Below are positions 24,301-39,300 of a DNA stretch of 64,000 bases, one piece after another. The position numbers were made by a program, and so were the translations under genes. The notes beneath the pieces are model-generated. The model had not been told where the DNA came from, did no database searches, and saw nothing but the letters and a program-made list of their open reading frames with translations. Origin of the DNA: Edolisoma coerulescens (Eukaryota > Chordata > Aves > Passeriformes > Campephagidae). Where the stretch lies: assembly GCA_013397115.1 (NCBI GenBank), contig VWZW01004081.1, positions 906,624 to 970,623 on the forward strand, read 5' to 3'. Position 1 is the first letter of the stretch. Each line of letters starts with the position of its first letter.

Positions 24301-27300
24301 TTACTGTGTCTGACATGTATCAGTTCTGCTACGGGCATCACTGATGTTGGAGCAGATCCTTTTTCTTGAAGACCTTGGGCCTGAAATAAAGAGGCATGTG
24401 TTTAAAACTGACCTATAACTAGGTAAAAGATTTGGTAGGCACATCTGTCATTTGCTTAGTGTTCCAAGAAAGCCAGATTTAAGTATGGTGTGAATTAGGA
24501 CCAAATGGAGCTGTTAGCATGGATGAGCTTCCTGCCCAGAGCAGGACATGATTTTCAAGCCTCGTCACAGTCTCCTAGTGATGTAAAAGAAAGCATAGTT
24601 TAAGCAAAGAACAGAAGAAAAACAAGTTTTAATCTACTCAGGACTAAAAATATTGTAATACAGTAGTCTTGCCAACCTGCTTTCAAAATATCTTTCTCAT
24701 CATTTGGATGGGTAAAACTTATTTAAGATTTTTAAAAGGGATTGCACTTACAGTTTAGGGCTGACTGTGAGCTTTCTTACCTTTCTGCTTGTAAGCAAGG
24801 AACCCCAAAAGAGAACATATCAGAGGTCTTTTACTTTCCTGTAAACACCACAGCAGTCAGTGAGTTTCTCCATGTTTTGTGCTTGTGATGTACCCCAGGG
24901 TTAGAAGCTTAACATCACAACATTATACTGTATGCTTGAAATGCATTTCCATTGAAATGATTTTTTTTTTAATGCACGCTTATTTAGTAAAGCTGGTGCA
25001 GGACTCCAGGCAGTACAAGTTTGCACCTGCTGGTGAGAGATACCTTAACAGGAGGTCATGGCTTACCTGGAGCCACAGGAAACTAAGGAACACAAAGCCT
25101 AACTATTATAAAATAATTATTCAGTTAATTTTTTACAGTTAATACTACTTGGAAAATACAATGCCCTACTTAAAGTAGGTATTTTCAAGTTTCCAGAGGA
25201 ACTCAATGTCTTTTGAATGACTTTTCATCAGTTTACGTTTTAGTGTTGTTCTTTTGCATTCTCCCATCTCTGTCCTTTGTGATTCTTGTGTAACAATATT
25301 ATAAAGTCTGAACAGATCTGCTGTGCCACAGCCCTGAAATGTTTGTATTTGAACTCTCAATGTTTGTGTGACACAAGAAAATAATGTCCTTGTTTTCAGG
25401 ACTTGCTATTCCCGGTCTTAATGCTTTAGCCAGAGGAATATCCTTCCTGTACTGCCGAACAGGAAATAAGCTGGTTCCTTTTAAATTCTAGAAACAATGA
25501 ACTTTGTCCTTAGCTTAATTTTTTAGAAATTACATTCATTTTGATGTTTTGGACAATGCATTAGCTTGTTTTGCTTCCTTGTGAAATACAATAGGAACAG
25601 CATACCATAATCATACACCCATAATAAGCTCTCAGGTCTGAATTTCAGCATGTAAATATTGTATCTTTAATGTATTTTTCTCTTGACCATCCCTTGTTCA
25701 GAAGATGAAATTTCACTCTGGGGTAGTAGCTCTATGTGTCAAAGAGATAATGAAGCACTATGATAAACTGACATAGAAACAAGGGGAAGGGAACAGTAGA
25801 AGAAAAAAACAACTTTTTTTTTTTTTCTCTGTGAACAAAAAGCCATAATCTTTGAAAGTATAAAGCTTTTTTGAAAGTATAAATCTTTGATAGTATAAAG
25901 TCTTCATCTTCCCCCAGGTTTTATAGTTTCTGATGTAGTATTTAATGTATGTCACATTGGTTACTCACACGGTAACGATGAGAAACTTTTTATTAAATGT
26001 AGTAAAATGTAAGAAGTTACCTCTGAAGCTTTATAAACAGTTTTTTCACATTTGACAGTATTGGATTTATTTTGTCCTTTAAATAATTATCATAATACAT
26101 ATCTCAATCAAAAACCCAACATTTTCTGATGTTCAGAGAGAGAATAAGGTCTGTTCCTGATTGTAACACCATTTTGTTGTTTTTAAATAAGGCAGATAAA
26201 ATCCTGCTTCTCTTCAGTTTCTTGTGTTTCAGCAAGGTTTATTTAAATGTACAATCAGGCTTTATATTAAAAAAAAAAAGCGCCTTAAGACGAAACAATC
26301 AACCAAACACCTAGAGCTTTTCTTCTAAAATGCTCTGCAAACATCATTTCTATTTCACCACAGTGAAGTCATGTAGGATTGGCTTAGGACATGCAGTAAG
26401 GCTCTATAATCATTATGTGTTCCAGTTTATGGTTTAAACTCTTTTTACCTCACTGTTTTCTTGATGTAAGCTTAACACCCCTTATGAGGCCTGGCTGATA
26501 GGAAAAGTGGTTGCATGGGGGAAATACAGTCCTGGCATCAGATGTGACTGAGAAGCAGCAAACTCCAATGAAAGTGGGGATGGAAGTAATCCCTGGCAAC
26601 TGTGTTAGCAGCTGTTCCCTAGGATGGCTCTTAGGGGTTACTGTCGGGTCTGAATACACACAGTAAAAAATATTTCTAAAGTTGCAATGCTTGGTATCAT
26701 TTGAATGGGGTTTTGCACTTTGTGAGGAGACTGTGCTTACACAGGAATGAATGTTTTCTTTTGTCAGTACTTCAGCTGAGGCTGCAACAGAGACGGACAC
26801 GAGAACAGCTGGTGGACCAGGGCATCATGCCACGTAAGAGTTACTTCCAGTAATTTGTATTTTTATAGTATTAATTATGAATTGAATATATAAAATAATG
26901 AAGATAAGCATTTCTGTGAGATCATTAAAAATAACTTTAGCATTTGAAAAGACTTGTGGGATCCTTTTGATAACCAAAGTGAACGTGTAGTAAATTCATC
27001 ATGCTTGCATCATTAAAATAGTTTCAGTTAAAATAGCCATCATGATGAAAATGCAAGGATTTGTAGACGTAATCTGATTCTGCTTTTATTTTCTCTATTT
27101 AAATAATTATGACTAATTTACTAAATAAATGGAATTCCTTAAATGAGTGGACATTAATAACAAAGACAGCAGTTTTTAAAGCATAGAATGACAAGGGTTG
27201 TCAAAAAAAATGAGGGGTGCACAGAAGACATGGAGAATCTCTAAGTGGACAGCATTGAGATGGAGCACTCTACAATTTATGTTATTTCTAGGTGAATAGT

Positions 27301-30300
27301 GGATTTTTTACTTTTTTTGGCTTTTTCGCAGCTAACTATCTTTCTGTTTTCTAAGCTGAACATTTAAGGCCTCTGCACTTTTCTATGTTTTTTTAAAATC
27401 AACACATAGTTCTTAAGGGAAGGTCCAGCTCTCTCTAATAACAGCAAGTATGAGGTATGGACAGCCAGAAAATTCACTTGAATAAATTAAATGGCATTTC
27501 AGCATTCTAAACCTTACCTCATAAAATTTCTACTGTGGGATAGTGTTGATAAATAAACAAACACCTTTGTACATAGCGAAAAATTACATGGTAATAATCT
27601 GTTAAAATCAAATATTCCAAGTATTCTATATAGGAGTATTGCTCATCTCTGCTAAATATAGGGGGATACAACTCGCAGGAATCAAATGTAAGCCTGGTCA
27701 GATGCAAACACGACTCTGAGGTGGTGTTAAACACCCATACACACATTCTGGTTAGCATATTTCTTTTGAAAATCATTTCCTGTCAGTTTAACTCTTACTC
27801 TCCCTTCACAGCCTTGAAAAGTCCAGCTGCATTCCATGAGCAGATAAAGAGCCTGGAGCGAGCCAGGGTAAACCACTTTGTGTAAACTTGCGATTAACGT
27901 CTGGAAATGGATAGTTGGTTTTTTGTGATACTAAATTCTCTGAGTACATGGAAAAATTCTTACCATTACAGTAATAATGTGTGCTTTTATTTTAGCAGAA
28001 TTCATTAAAATAAAATATGGGTGTCAAATCTGAGAGGAACTTTTCTAAGCCTTCACAGATCAGTGTAGGGGGTTAAACTTATAGGGGCTTAACACATAGC
28101 TACCTCCAGTTAAGGATTGGATACTTGGGTAGATTATGCTTGTGCAGTATTTCTGTAGCAAATCTATACTATTGTGATTATGTGGTGTTGTGGCATCAAA
28201 TCCAGAAACATTCCCATCTTGTTTGGGGAAGCTGGAAATCCATCAGCCCTGCTTAACTGCTAGGAAAATGGAACAAAACAAAAGGAACCCCTCTACTGAC
28301 TGTGTCCTGACAGTGATACCCATCCATCTGAATGAAACTGCAACTATTCATTGATTGGACACAAACAATTGATCAAACTGCTTTGAGTTTTTAAGTGAGC
28401 AGTAGTTGATGCTGTTTCCTCGTTTCTTTTAAGACTGAAAATTTCTTGAAGCACAAGATCCGCAGCAGGCCGGACCGCTCGGAGCTGGTCAGAATGCACA
28501 TCCTGGAAGGTACGTGCCAGCTCTGGGCCTCTGGAGCTGCTCACAGCAGGGACTTAGTTGTGCTCTCAGTTGTCTTGCTGAATTACACTTCAATGTGAAT
28601 TATTTCTAAACATTTATATGCTCTATTTCTTTACTTCTACAGTGTCTGTGGCAGTCTGTATTCTAAATCTGTATAGTAATAGACACATCTGTGGCAGTCA
28701 GGGTATTCTCAGTAGTGTATTTGTTTGCTATTGCATATTGTTCTTATTCTATAATGGTAATTATATCATGGTGTGTGTGCAAGGAGTGTTTATATTGCTT
28801 CAATTTCTACTCATGCCTTAAAATGACCTGACAGCCTTGTGCTCTCCCCTGGCCCTGAAGAACCTTTAATAAATGTGACTGTTACCCTGCCTCGTTATTT
28901 TCGTTGTTGCTCAGGTGATCAGAAACAACAGTCTCTTGATGGATGGGGCTGGATTACTGTGTTTCACCATGAGTTTATCAAGGATAGAAATTACCAAATA
29001 ACCATAATCCAAGAAAATTTAATAGCCGTTAGTTTTCAAGACATGTATTTGAATAAATCCTGGTAGGAGCCTGATTAATGATAGAACACATCCACATTGA
29101 CAATCTCCATAATTTTATTAAAAAGCAATTCTGAAGACTCCGATTTTTGCTAGAAGCTATTTTTAAGGTAAACTTAAAAGATATTTGTGAAGAGAGAATC
29201 TAAAAATCAATGGACTAATTAAATCTTTACCATAGCTCACACTGGAAAACCATTAGAGCAGCAAATGCTCTAGATTATAACTGGTATTTGTTATTATATA
29301 TTCACTGCTTTATTGTCGGACGTTATAGAGATGTTTACCGAAAGTCTTATTGCTGTTAAAAAAGACATTAGATTTCTTGAAAAACATGATCATGGGGATG
29401 AACAACATCTACTCATATAATCATATTTTTGCGTATTAATTTGAGAATTTTCAGTTGTACTTGACTGCTTTTGATAAAAGTGGAATGGTTATTGCAAAGA
29501 CAAGTCAATGTTGTTTGTCATGAAATTGGGGGAAAGTTGGAACAGAATATTTAAATCAATATATTCTTTTAGAGACCTTCGCAGAGCCTTCACTACAAGC
29601 CACTCAGATGAAACTGAAGAGAGCTCGGTTGGCAGATGATCTGAATGAGAAGATTGCTCAGAGACCTGGCCCTATGGAACTGGTAGAAAAAAATATTCTT
29701 CCTGTAGACTCCAGCGTTAAAGAAGCCATTATAGGCAAGTAGACGTCCCACAGCTCCTGTTTGTGATCTGCATGGCACTGTGTAAAATAAAAACATAACT
29801 CTTGAGGGTAACGTTCACTAGAAGATAACATATGCTAACTTCATTACTACTTACTCTTTCAGCTTCTGAGACCTAAACTCTGTTATCATTTAAAGAAAGT
29901 AATCCTATTTTTATATGAAACTTTGAAAAGACTTGTTTTTTAATAAAAATTATTACAAAGTAATCAAACATCTGTGGCCATTCCTCAGCCTTTCGTAGGT
30001 GTCTGTGTGCACTCCGCATCCGTTGAATGTACGTTTTAATCTCTTACTAAAACCGCTTCTGCTCCACACTTGGTTTTATTGATTCCTTGAATGTGATTTA
30101 ATATGGCTCTCACATTAAAACCACAATAAATACTTAGGTACCATATGTTTAGACTGCTGAAAACTGATCATTTTCCAGCAATTAGCTAATTCTGCCATGA
30201 ATGTCTAAATTCAATTTGTGCAGTTTAAAAAAACATTGTTTCTTTCTATGTAAACATTTTAGCAGTTGGACAAGAGAATTACCCTCAAGCTTTGGATGAT

Positions 30301-33300
30301 TTCTCATTTGATGAAGACAGCAGTGATGCTTTATCACCAGATCAACCAGCCAGCCAAGAATCCCAGGGTTCAGCAGCTTCCCCTGGAGAGCCAAAAACAA
30401 GTGACTCACCCTCACCTATAACCTCAAATGCTGCTACATCAACACAGGTACAGTTTTTAAATGTTAAGATCTTCACAGTATGTTTTTTGGTCTGGCACTG
30501 TAGAAATGGGGCATGGTTTCACATGGAATGAATACATCTGCTGCTACAAAGGGGTATCTGGGACTCTCTTTTCTTGTTGGGAATGCATAGAGTAGAACCC
30601 TGGCTTAGCTGAGGGCAGTGATGAAATTCCCATAGGCTGCAGTGAAGCCATAAATTCCCTGAAATTCATTATGACCCATAGAAGATCTGCAGCTTTCCCA
30701 GAAGTTGTTTAAAAGGTCATGGCCATGGTTTACTCCAGCTGTTATTGATTACTTAATGTCTGTCTTCCTTCTGGGCAAGGTCTTGAACTCATTTAGAATT
30801 AAACTTGGCTGAAACAACAACAGTTGACGTCAGTTCCATTATCTTCGGAAAAGTCCATTAAAAAAAAGGTTTCCCACATAATTTAAATATTCTTTACTAT
30901 CGTTTTAAAATACTGCCTAAGGAATTTACTCTTTAAGAAATCAAAATAACATTTATGTTGATTTTTCTATGAGGTTTTTAGTATTTTCTCAAGGTACTTA
31001 CAAAGAAAGGAAAGTAACTGTGTCATGGCAGATAAAATATTATCTTTATAACAGGGCATTTAAATGTGTGAGGATTTAGAGAGCTGTGGCTTCGCTCCTT
31101 ACTGCAGAAAGTAATGTAAAATTGAACTGTTAAATAAGTAAAAAAGAGATAGCTCTTGTTAATGCTCCAAAGACTATATTGTCTTGATGACCATGGACAC
31201 TTGACAACTGAGTGGTTCAGGATCTGGAATTACTCTCCTTGGTTTTCTAATTACCACAGTAGATAGAAACAGTATTGCAAAGTTCATATTCAGAAACAAT
31301 GCTGGACACAAAATATGGCACATCCATTTTATTTCATTGTTCCCTAACACCCAGATTAAGATGTGAATTTGGTTTCACGTTGAGAGAACATAATTTGTGT
31401 TGAATAAACTGAAAACAAACCGCATGAAATTAGATTCCTGAGTAAGGAATTAGGTTCCTAATGGAGAGTTAAATAAAAATACTCAAAGCAGTACATGCCA
31501 AAAGCTTTCCAAGTAGGAAGCATAAGAGAGATCTGTGATTGTAGAAACAAAAAGTAAGGCACTTGAATTTGATTGAAAAAGCACTTCAGATAGGAAGAAC
31601 TTCAAGGCTTTGCTTATGGATTTCATATCATATTACAGCCACTTCTGTGCACACATCTAAAATGAGAAGTTGCTCTTCTGCTGAATAAAACAGATGCTTA
31701 CCTTGTTCCTTTTGAATTAAAGAGTAACAGCACAGCAGGTCTCTACAGGAGACGTGTCTGGGAATGGCTCCTTTATTCTTTTAATTTCCTCTGATAAATT
31801 TTAAATTTTATTACAACAAAAAAATACAAAGAATGTTTTGAATAAAGCAGAGTGCAGCCAGAGTTCTTTTCAAGGCTTCCTCCTCCGCACATTTCCAGAC
31901 TTCAGAGGATGTAACATAATTTTGAGAACCTTCAGCTCTTGTTGACTGATGACCTAAAACTTGCTTTAACCCAGTGTATTTGCATCTGGTAAGGATTAGG
32001 CATTTAGTCATACTCTAAACAGATCAAATTGGGGTATTCACAATTCAGAAGATATTAAACAGTTATCTTCAAAATAGCTGAAGAATTTTGCTTGATGGCA
32101 CAGAATATAACTGTTTTCTTAATATATTCACTGTAGCTTGTTGACCTGCTAGATCCTTGTTGGCATCTAGCAGAAAAGGTGCAGAAGTCATATTATTTGG
32201 AAATAGGGATCTGTTCAAATTAAATAATTACTAGTTTATGAAGTAATCATATTAAGAAGTCAAGACCTGTTAAATCCGGTGTTTTGAATTTGAAAATGTA
32301 TAAAGTAAATTATGTGCATGGTTCATTGCCTCATCTAACAGTTGCAGATAGAATTGGGAAGTCTGTAAAAAGCTTTGTGTGTAGGTTAGGATAATGACTA
32401 ATGTAAGTAAAAAGTAATTTACTCTCTGGCAAGAGGAAAATGTTTAATACCATGATTTTCACACAATGTGAATTAAAGAGGTTATTTGGGGTTTTGGCAG
32501 TGCTTTTTTGTTGTTGTTCTGGTTTTGTTTGGGCTTTTTTTTAAATTTACTTTCACATTTTGAAGAGTTTTGCTGTGGTGTCATCATGGATTTGTTTTCC
32601 TAGCCTATAAGGGGTTACTAAATAGTACGTGTGAAGTCAAGTTGTTTGGGTTCGAGAAGGATCAGAATAGTAAAAGATTATGTAATGAATAAGTGAAGTA
32701 GCAAACATTTAAAATGGTGTTTAGTTGGGACTTCATGATAAAAAGAAATTAAGAAATAGTGAAAATCATGAGGCCGTTTTAATTCTTCTGTGCCTTATGG
32801 TAATATGGTACTTGACACTTTGATTCAAAGACAAACTAAGTGCTTTTTAAAATTTTACTGCTATAACTAGAATAAGCCTTTTAAACTGGATAGCCACAGG
32901 GGTGCAATAAGTTGGAATACAGCATCCAGAACCTTTTTTCAAAGGCTAAGTCCCTCTAACATCCCCTCCCAATTCTTGTGAAAGTCCAGCAAATAATAGA
33001 CACTGTGCAGATTTCAGATGCTTTCCAGAGCAAATACTCTGAAACTTGGATATAAAAATAGAGACATTTGTATCTTTATCCCGCTGCCATAAACTGACAG
33101 GAGCCCAGGACAGGCATGTGTACAATGTTGCAGTGAGTAGGGAGGGCAGGGTAAATCCTGCCATTCCCTAAAGCCCTCAGCAGAAGCTGTTCCTCTGTGT
33201 GGCTGCACGGCAGAAGGATCAAACCCACTGTTCAGTTTTGCTTGGTTATGGGAAGGCAGCAATAGTTGCCTCTTGGCAGCTTATGGTTGGGAACACAGCA

Positions 33301-36300
33301 AAATGTCTAAATGGAACACAAAGATAAAATGGAAATTTATTACAAATTAATTGTAAGCAAAAGTCAGAGAGCTTGTGCATGGGATAGCTTGGGAACTGCT
33401 ATCCCAGAAATACAAAAGAACCAGGACATATAGTTGCAAAATGTTTACCAAGTGTTTTCAGCAAACTGATTTAAGTTCTTTGTGGTACAATCTCATGGAA
33501 GAATAAGGGAAAGGTACGGGAAGAAATGAAACAGAAAGAAGTACCTGTCGGATTTAATTAGAATGCAAGTCTTGGAATTAACTTGGAAGAAAAAGGATGT
33601 TTACTGATAGGAATATAAAGAAGGGGCTTTTATAAAAGGAACATTGTACTAGGTGATCTAATTGCTTTCTTAAACAATGGAAGTGCAACTGATGTCATCT
33701 GGCTGGATTTATTACTGGATGATATTAAACACTAGCAAAATGAGGATGGAGATTACCAGAATTGAGACAGAAAGAGGGAAGTCCTGGGCTGAAAGGAAGC
33801 TGGTACCAGTGCTCTGTGGGAGTTGATTTGGGACATTCTGGTTTCATGTTACCATTAACAACCTTGACGTAAGCATGGGTCACCTAACAAAAGTAGGAAG
33901 GCATAGTCAGCACACAGTTGGATTGTTATTATGCAAAAAGAACTGGTTGATTTGGCTTTTAGGAGAGAAATGCAATTCCAATAGAATGAATAGTTCTTGG
34001 AAAGAAAAATACACAATGCCCCTCCTTCCCATGACAAAGAAATGTGGAAACCTGGAGACTCTTGACTCAAGAGAAAACTGGGGAGGAAGTGAGCTGGGGT
34101 GCAGTGTTCAGCAGTGGAGTCAGGGAGCTACTGTGGACATCCTCTGTAAAATTGCAAGTTTGTCAGAAGAGATGATTCCAGTAGAAGTGCTAATGCCACT
34201 GTAAGGATCCAGTGAGACCCTACATGGAATATCCTGTACATTTTCAGTTACTTATATCCAAGAAAGACTAATGAAAATCGTTAACACAGTTACCTGTAAC
34301 AGGTAAGGAAAACCAGAGAATTAAAAATTGTGAGAAAAGAGTAAAAATTTCTTTGTGAATCTAGGAACACAGGGACTGAGATCTGTTTATGTAGAGTCTA
34401 TATTCCATCAGAGGGATATTCACTACAGAAGGAAATCAAAAGGTTTCTTTAAGACTTGAAATCACAGACCAATTTCAGCACAATAAAAATTGGTATGACA
34501 AATTTAAGCTGAGTGAAGTTTGGGTTTACACTTCTGCTGGCATCAGATACAGAAGAAATGCACCTCCTGGCACAGTCAGAGGTGGGGTTCTGTGAAAATA
34601 CCATAGGAAGAGTGTCTTCAAAATACACGTGCTGTCCTGCTGCATGATCATTCTGAAACAAGAAGTTTGTTTGCCCGTGTTGATGTTTGACCTTTATGAA
34701 AGCAATGCTTTTCTGACAGTACTTGTTTGGGTGGTAAGATTCTCCCTGTGCACACAAAATTCTGACTCCACAGACAAAAAATACTGAAGGCCTCAGTTTT
34801 ATAGTAATAAAGCAGTTCAGCTAACTAAGAAGTCAAGGTAAGAAACCATTTTGTTTCATTTGCTATATTTGAAGTGTGCCAAAATGTGCCCTTATAGAAT
34901 ACTTGTACACGTGTACAGGAGTTCTGTTTTCACCATTCCTCTGAAAAATATTTTGTAAATTTGACATGAGAATAAATTTTCTTAACTTTCTCACATTTTT
35001 TCCAGTTACTCAGGTGGTCGATGTTTTTAATGTTTCTCTTTTTCCTTATATTTTTTTAATACTAGTATCCACCTTTAACCTCTCCAGTTCCTGAATTCCT
35101 CAAAACTCCCTCTACAATCGAACAGCACGTGACACGTTCCACTGCTGCAACCACCCTGACCACAACCACTGTATCTGCAGCAAAGCCTGGGCCAACGTTA
35201 GTGAAGGTGGGTACCTGGAACTGTGGCCCCTGAGGACAACATTTCATCTGTGTCCTTTTCCAGTGCTGTGTTTAATGAAAAACTACCCAAGTAACCTTAT
35301 AGTGCCTGTAGCTAAGAACAGCTTCTGCTGGTGTTCAGAGGAGCATACTGGGCTGGTGACTCAAAGCTTTTGTGTGCTAAGGTCAGCCAGTAACACTTGC
35401 AGGGACCAGCCCATTATTCCAAGAGGTCCTTACAGCACAGTTAACAAAAGTTTTCATGCAGAATTGTGCATTACATTGCTATGGAAGATTTAAGAAATAA
35501 GGACAATAGATTTTTGCAATACAGAGTTTCTACCTTCTATTTCTATCTATCTTCTAATCTAGTTTTGTATGGAGGATAATTGAATAGAAAGAGTCACTGC
35601 ATTCATAGCATACCTGTAACCAAAGTGGTGAACAGCATTGCTCCTTTTCCACAACTGTTTTCTTAGTTGATTTAATGTCTAAGCAGAATGCATTGTGAGG
35701 GAGAAGTTACTGTGTCCTTGTTGTTGAATATCAGAAGAACATACTCAGTTCACTTTTCTGCACTGACCTAGCCAGCAGCATTGAACCCTTTGAAATACAG
35801 TTAAAGAGGGATTTGTGTTAGATGTCTATAATGTTTAATTTCAGTAACTTTGCTGTCTTCAGCTGTGTTAATGAATTTATGTATGTAGACTTCTACTTAA
35901 CTACATGAAATTAACTCAGTTAAATGTACAAGGATGACCTCTGGCAGTCAATTTCTAGTATAAATTTGTCTATATCCTTTGAAATCACTGGACTTGTACC
36001 AGCTTACTTAATGCAGGACCTTAAAGACAAATTCAGATATGCCCCAAAAGAGGCTGTCTGTGTAGTAAATGTGCATGGATCAACACAGCATTTCTGTTTT
36101 GATACCTGCTGTATGATTAGGTAACTGCCTTAAATTTTTCACTCAAAATAACTTCAAAGAGCTTGTAAAGGAAGAGTTTTACTACTTGAGCAGCTATTGC
36201 TAATGAAGACATTGCTGCCTGTAATTTATAGGAGTGTCTGTCCACGCTTTTAGTCCAGACCTGTAAGTACCTCAGATGTTTACAGATGGAATTTAGGATA

Positions 36301-39300
36301 CTGGCTTTTACTTCCACAAACTGCTAAGTGGCTTTGAACTTACCTGTTTAAGGAGAATGTCTCTTTGCAATGACAGGTCATGACTAGTAGAATCCCTTAG
36401 CTGTGCCATCTTTAAAAAACCATTCACAGACCGTGATTTGATGACCTCTACTTGTGCAGAGGATAAGCCAGCTGGAGTATGTTAACCGTCCAAGGATGGT
36501 TCATTTGGGGATGTTTTCAGGGACAATTGTTTTCAGCAGCTCTCTACAGTAAAAGTGCTCTGGTATGCTGCACCTCTGTGCCATGCATAACTGCTTTAAA
36601 TGACATCTGTTGTGATTTTGTTTCAATCTTTTCCATCCATAAACAGCAAAGCCACCCAAAGAACCCAAATGATAAGCATCGGAGCAAGAAATGTAAAGAA
36701 CCTAAGCCAAGGGTGAAAAAATTGAAGTATCATCAATATATTCCACCTGATCAGAAAGGTGAGAAAAATGAGCCACAGATGGACTCCAACTATGCTCGTC
36801 TGCTACAACAGCAGCAACTGTTTTTGCAGCTGCAGATCCTGAGCCAACAGCAACAACACTACAACTACCAGACAATTCTACCTGCACCACTGAAGTATGT
36901 GAAGCATTATTTCTGTCCTTTAAAGAAAAGACATATACATCAGTTACAGGCTTAGGGCTTTAGAAGTAAACATGGTTTGCAAACGTTAAAGAGACAGCTG
37001 GAACCCAAGAAAACTTTAAATGGCATTGTGCATCCCTGTGGGTATTGTTTGCCTTATTTAACAAGGTGATGAGGTTGTTCTCTTGTTAAAATAATCCTGA
37101 AGTCTGATAAGCCTTGAAGTGGTCCTAGTTATTTTTATGTGCCATGGAAACAGAACATCTAACGGGTCAGATGCGTTTTTTCTGACCAAATGCATATTTG
37201 AAACTCAAAAGCATTTGTGCAAAATCAAAGTTTTGACACCGTTTTCACTCAAATATGACATAGGTAGGCAGAGCAGAAGAGAAGCTTGCAGACCATGTCT
37301 TTTACAAAGACATACACTACTCCTGCGGGTTTATTTTTCTTACATCAGATTCACAAACTGCATTTTTGCAGTTTACAAATAAGACATAGCAGTCATTTTA
37401 AATTTGATAAGATCTGTCTGTTGTTTATAGCCTCATCTCTAATGCTTATATGAGTTCCTCATTAGTACTGACTTTTAGCACTTTAAACAGTGAGACGTAC
37501 ACTCAATGGTTTATAGGTAGAAGCAGTCAGAAAAACAAATGTTTAAAGAGTTGCCAGCACCCCATAACAAAACAAGAAGCTGACTATCTGCAGTTTCATT
37601 CTCACCATTTAAGACCAATCTTTTCCGAGAAGTGCTTAACGTGTAACATGCCACAGTCACACAACCCTAAATTCAAATTGACTTTCAGCTGGTTTTTTAA
37701 AATGAGTTTTCACTGAGTTCTTTTTCCTCAGCAAGTGAGGCTAGAAAAGTTAAAGCTACCATCTGTGGTTGTATTTATAATTACCATGTGTCTTAACATT
37801 TGGACTGGCGATGTTTCTGCCTGCTTGCCCACGCTTCTTATGTTCCATTTACTGACATTTCAGAAACATTTCTTCATAAATCAGCTGAACAAAATAAAAG
37901 AGCTGACTTATGTACCTAGTGTAAATTGTGGCATTTTTAATTTTTTACGATTACTTTGAAATCCTTATATGAGATTCTTGAGTACAGCTGATAAAAATGC
38001 ATCACCTTAAAAGTGAACTGCTTTATGTCAGTCCGTATATGTGTGGACATCTATGGAAGGGTTGATACACAGAGTTCAGTGTTGGGGAGTGGTTATTGAT
38101 GCCAGACAAAAAACTAACTAATTACCCTGGCTGATGATTAATTTGTATAAACTGAGTTTGCAGTCCATAGTGTTCTTCAGGGATACCATGACAATAATCA
38201 AAACTATGAAGCATAAGTTGGTATGCGTAACTGCAAAACCAAACCAAAATAGCAACATACTGCTCTCTGTTTTCTTGTCTGTTTTGTTTTACTAAAAATA
38301 CTTAATGGTAATATGTTAGATTAAGCATATATTTGTAAAAAAGTTAATTTGTTCATTAGCTTCACAGACATGAGATTCAGAATCACACAGCCTCTTGATT
38401 GAAAACGTAATATATTTAGCATTGACATTCTTGTCTCTCTTTTTCCTGTTACTTGAAGGCCACTGAATGACAAACAGAGCAACAATGGGAATTCACCACT
38501 GAATACTTTGAACAACAGTACACCAACATCAGCTGCCAGCTCACCAAGACAGAACAGTAATGTTCCCAGCAGGAAACCAGGACCTCTACCTTCAAGCTTG
38601 GATGACTTGAAGGTAAAACATAAGAGGGATTTTCCATTCCTGTGCATTGCTGTAATTCATAACTTGTGAACTGGTACTGTCAAGAATATGCCTGGTAATT
38701 TATACCAATGAAAACTGTACTTTCCTCCTAATTGGTTAGAATAAGATTGTCAAAATTTTCATACACAACTCTTCTGGACTGAAATACTTTATTTCTCATA
38801 TGCATATGTTCCAGAAATGACATTTCTTTCCCAAAGAATTAGAAGAGGAAGAATTTCAGACACATTGTATAGGTCCCTCACTATGACACCTTGGGTAAAC
38901 TGTGAGGTTCAATTCATGTGAAGTTTCAGCTTAGCAGATTTAAACACTGGAGCAGTAATTTCCTCATCACAATTTCAGTGTATCAGTGAAGAGGTTTAGT
39001 TAAGCAATATAAATTAAAAGATGCCCTAATAAAAACATATTCAGAGAGGTCGCTGGTATAAATAGAAACAGAAATAAGACTGTAAAAAGATAATAGAAAA
39101 GATCTTTTTACCAGAGTTCAACACATCATCTGAAAATCAACACTAAATTTTGTAGAAGTTTCTTGAAGTTATAATTAACTGTGTAGACTGTTCAGGTTGC
39201 ACTGTGAGGACACTGCATAGGATCTGCTTCCTTCTGAAATACATTAGCAGGAATAAAGACTGCGAGGGACCTAATTACAAATCTGAAGCAGCTGGTGGGG

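Larger units (their letters stand above)
13317..26767 (+). other. MRTFB: MRTFB largest intron in the window (13.45 kb)
   Basis: Mostly AT-rich. Notable contents are a perfect 56-bp direct repeat (16071-16126 and 17684-17739), a 16-base A-run near 16740, a GC-rich segment at about 19978-20460, an (AT)n run near 22358-22369 and a small triplicated motif at 25850-25900. No recent CR1 copy was recognised. Open frames are short and lack family resemblance. It ends in TTTTGTCAG at 26767. Confidence 0.7.

Noticed and set aside
36479..36646. Possible N-terminal extension upstream of exon 8
   Set aside because: It is read-through of intron sequence; the AAACAG acceptor at 36646 and the family alignment fix the exon start.
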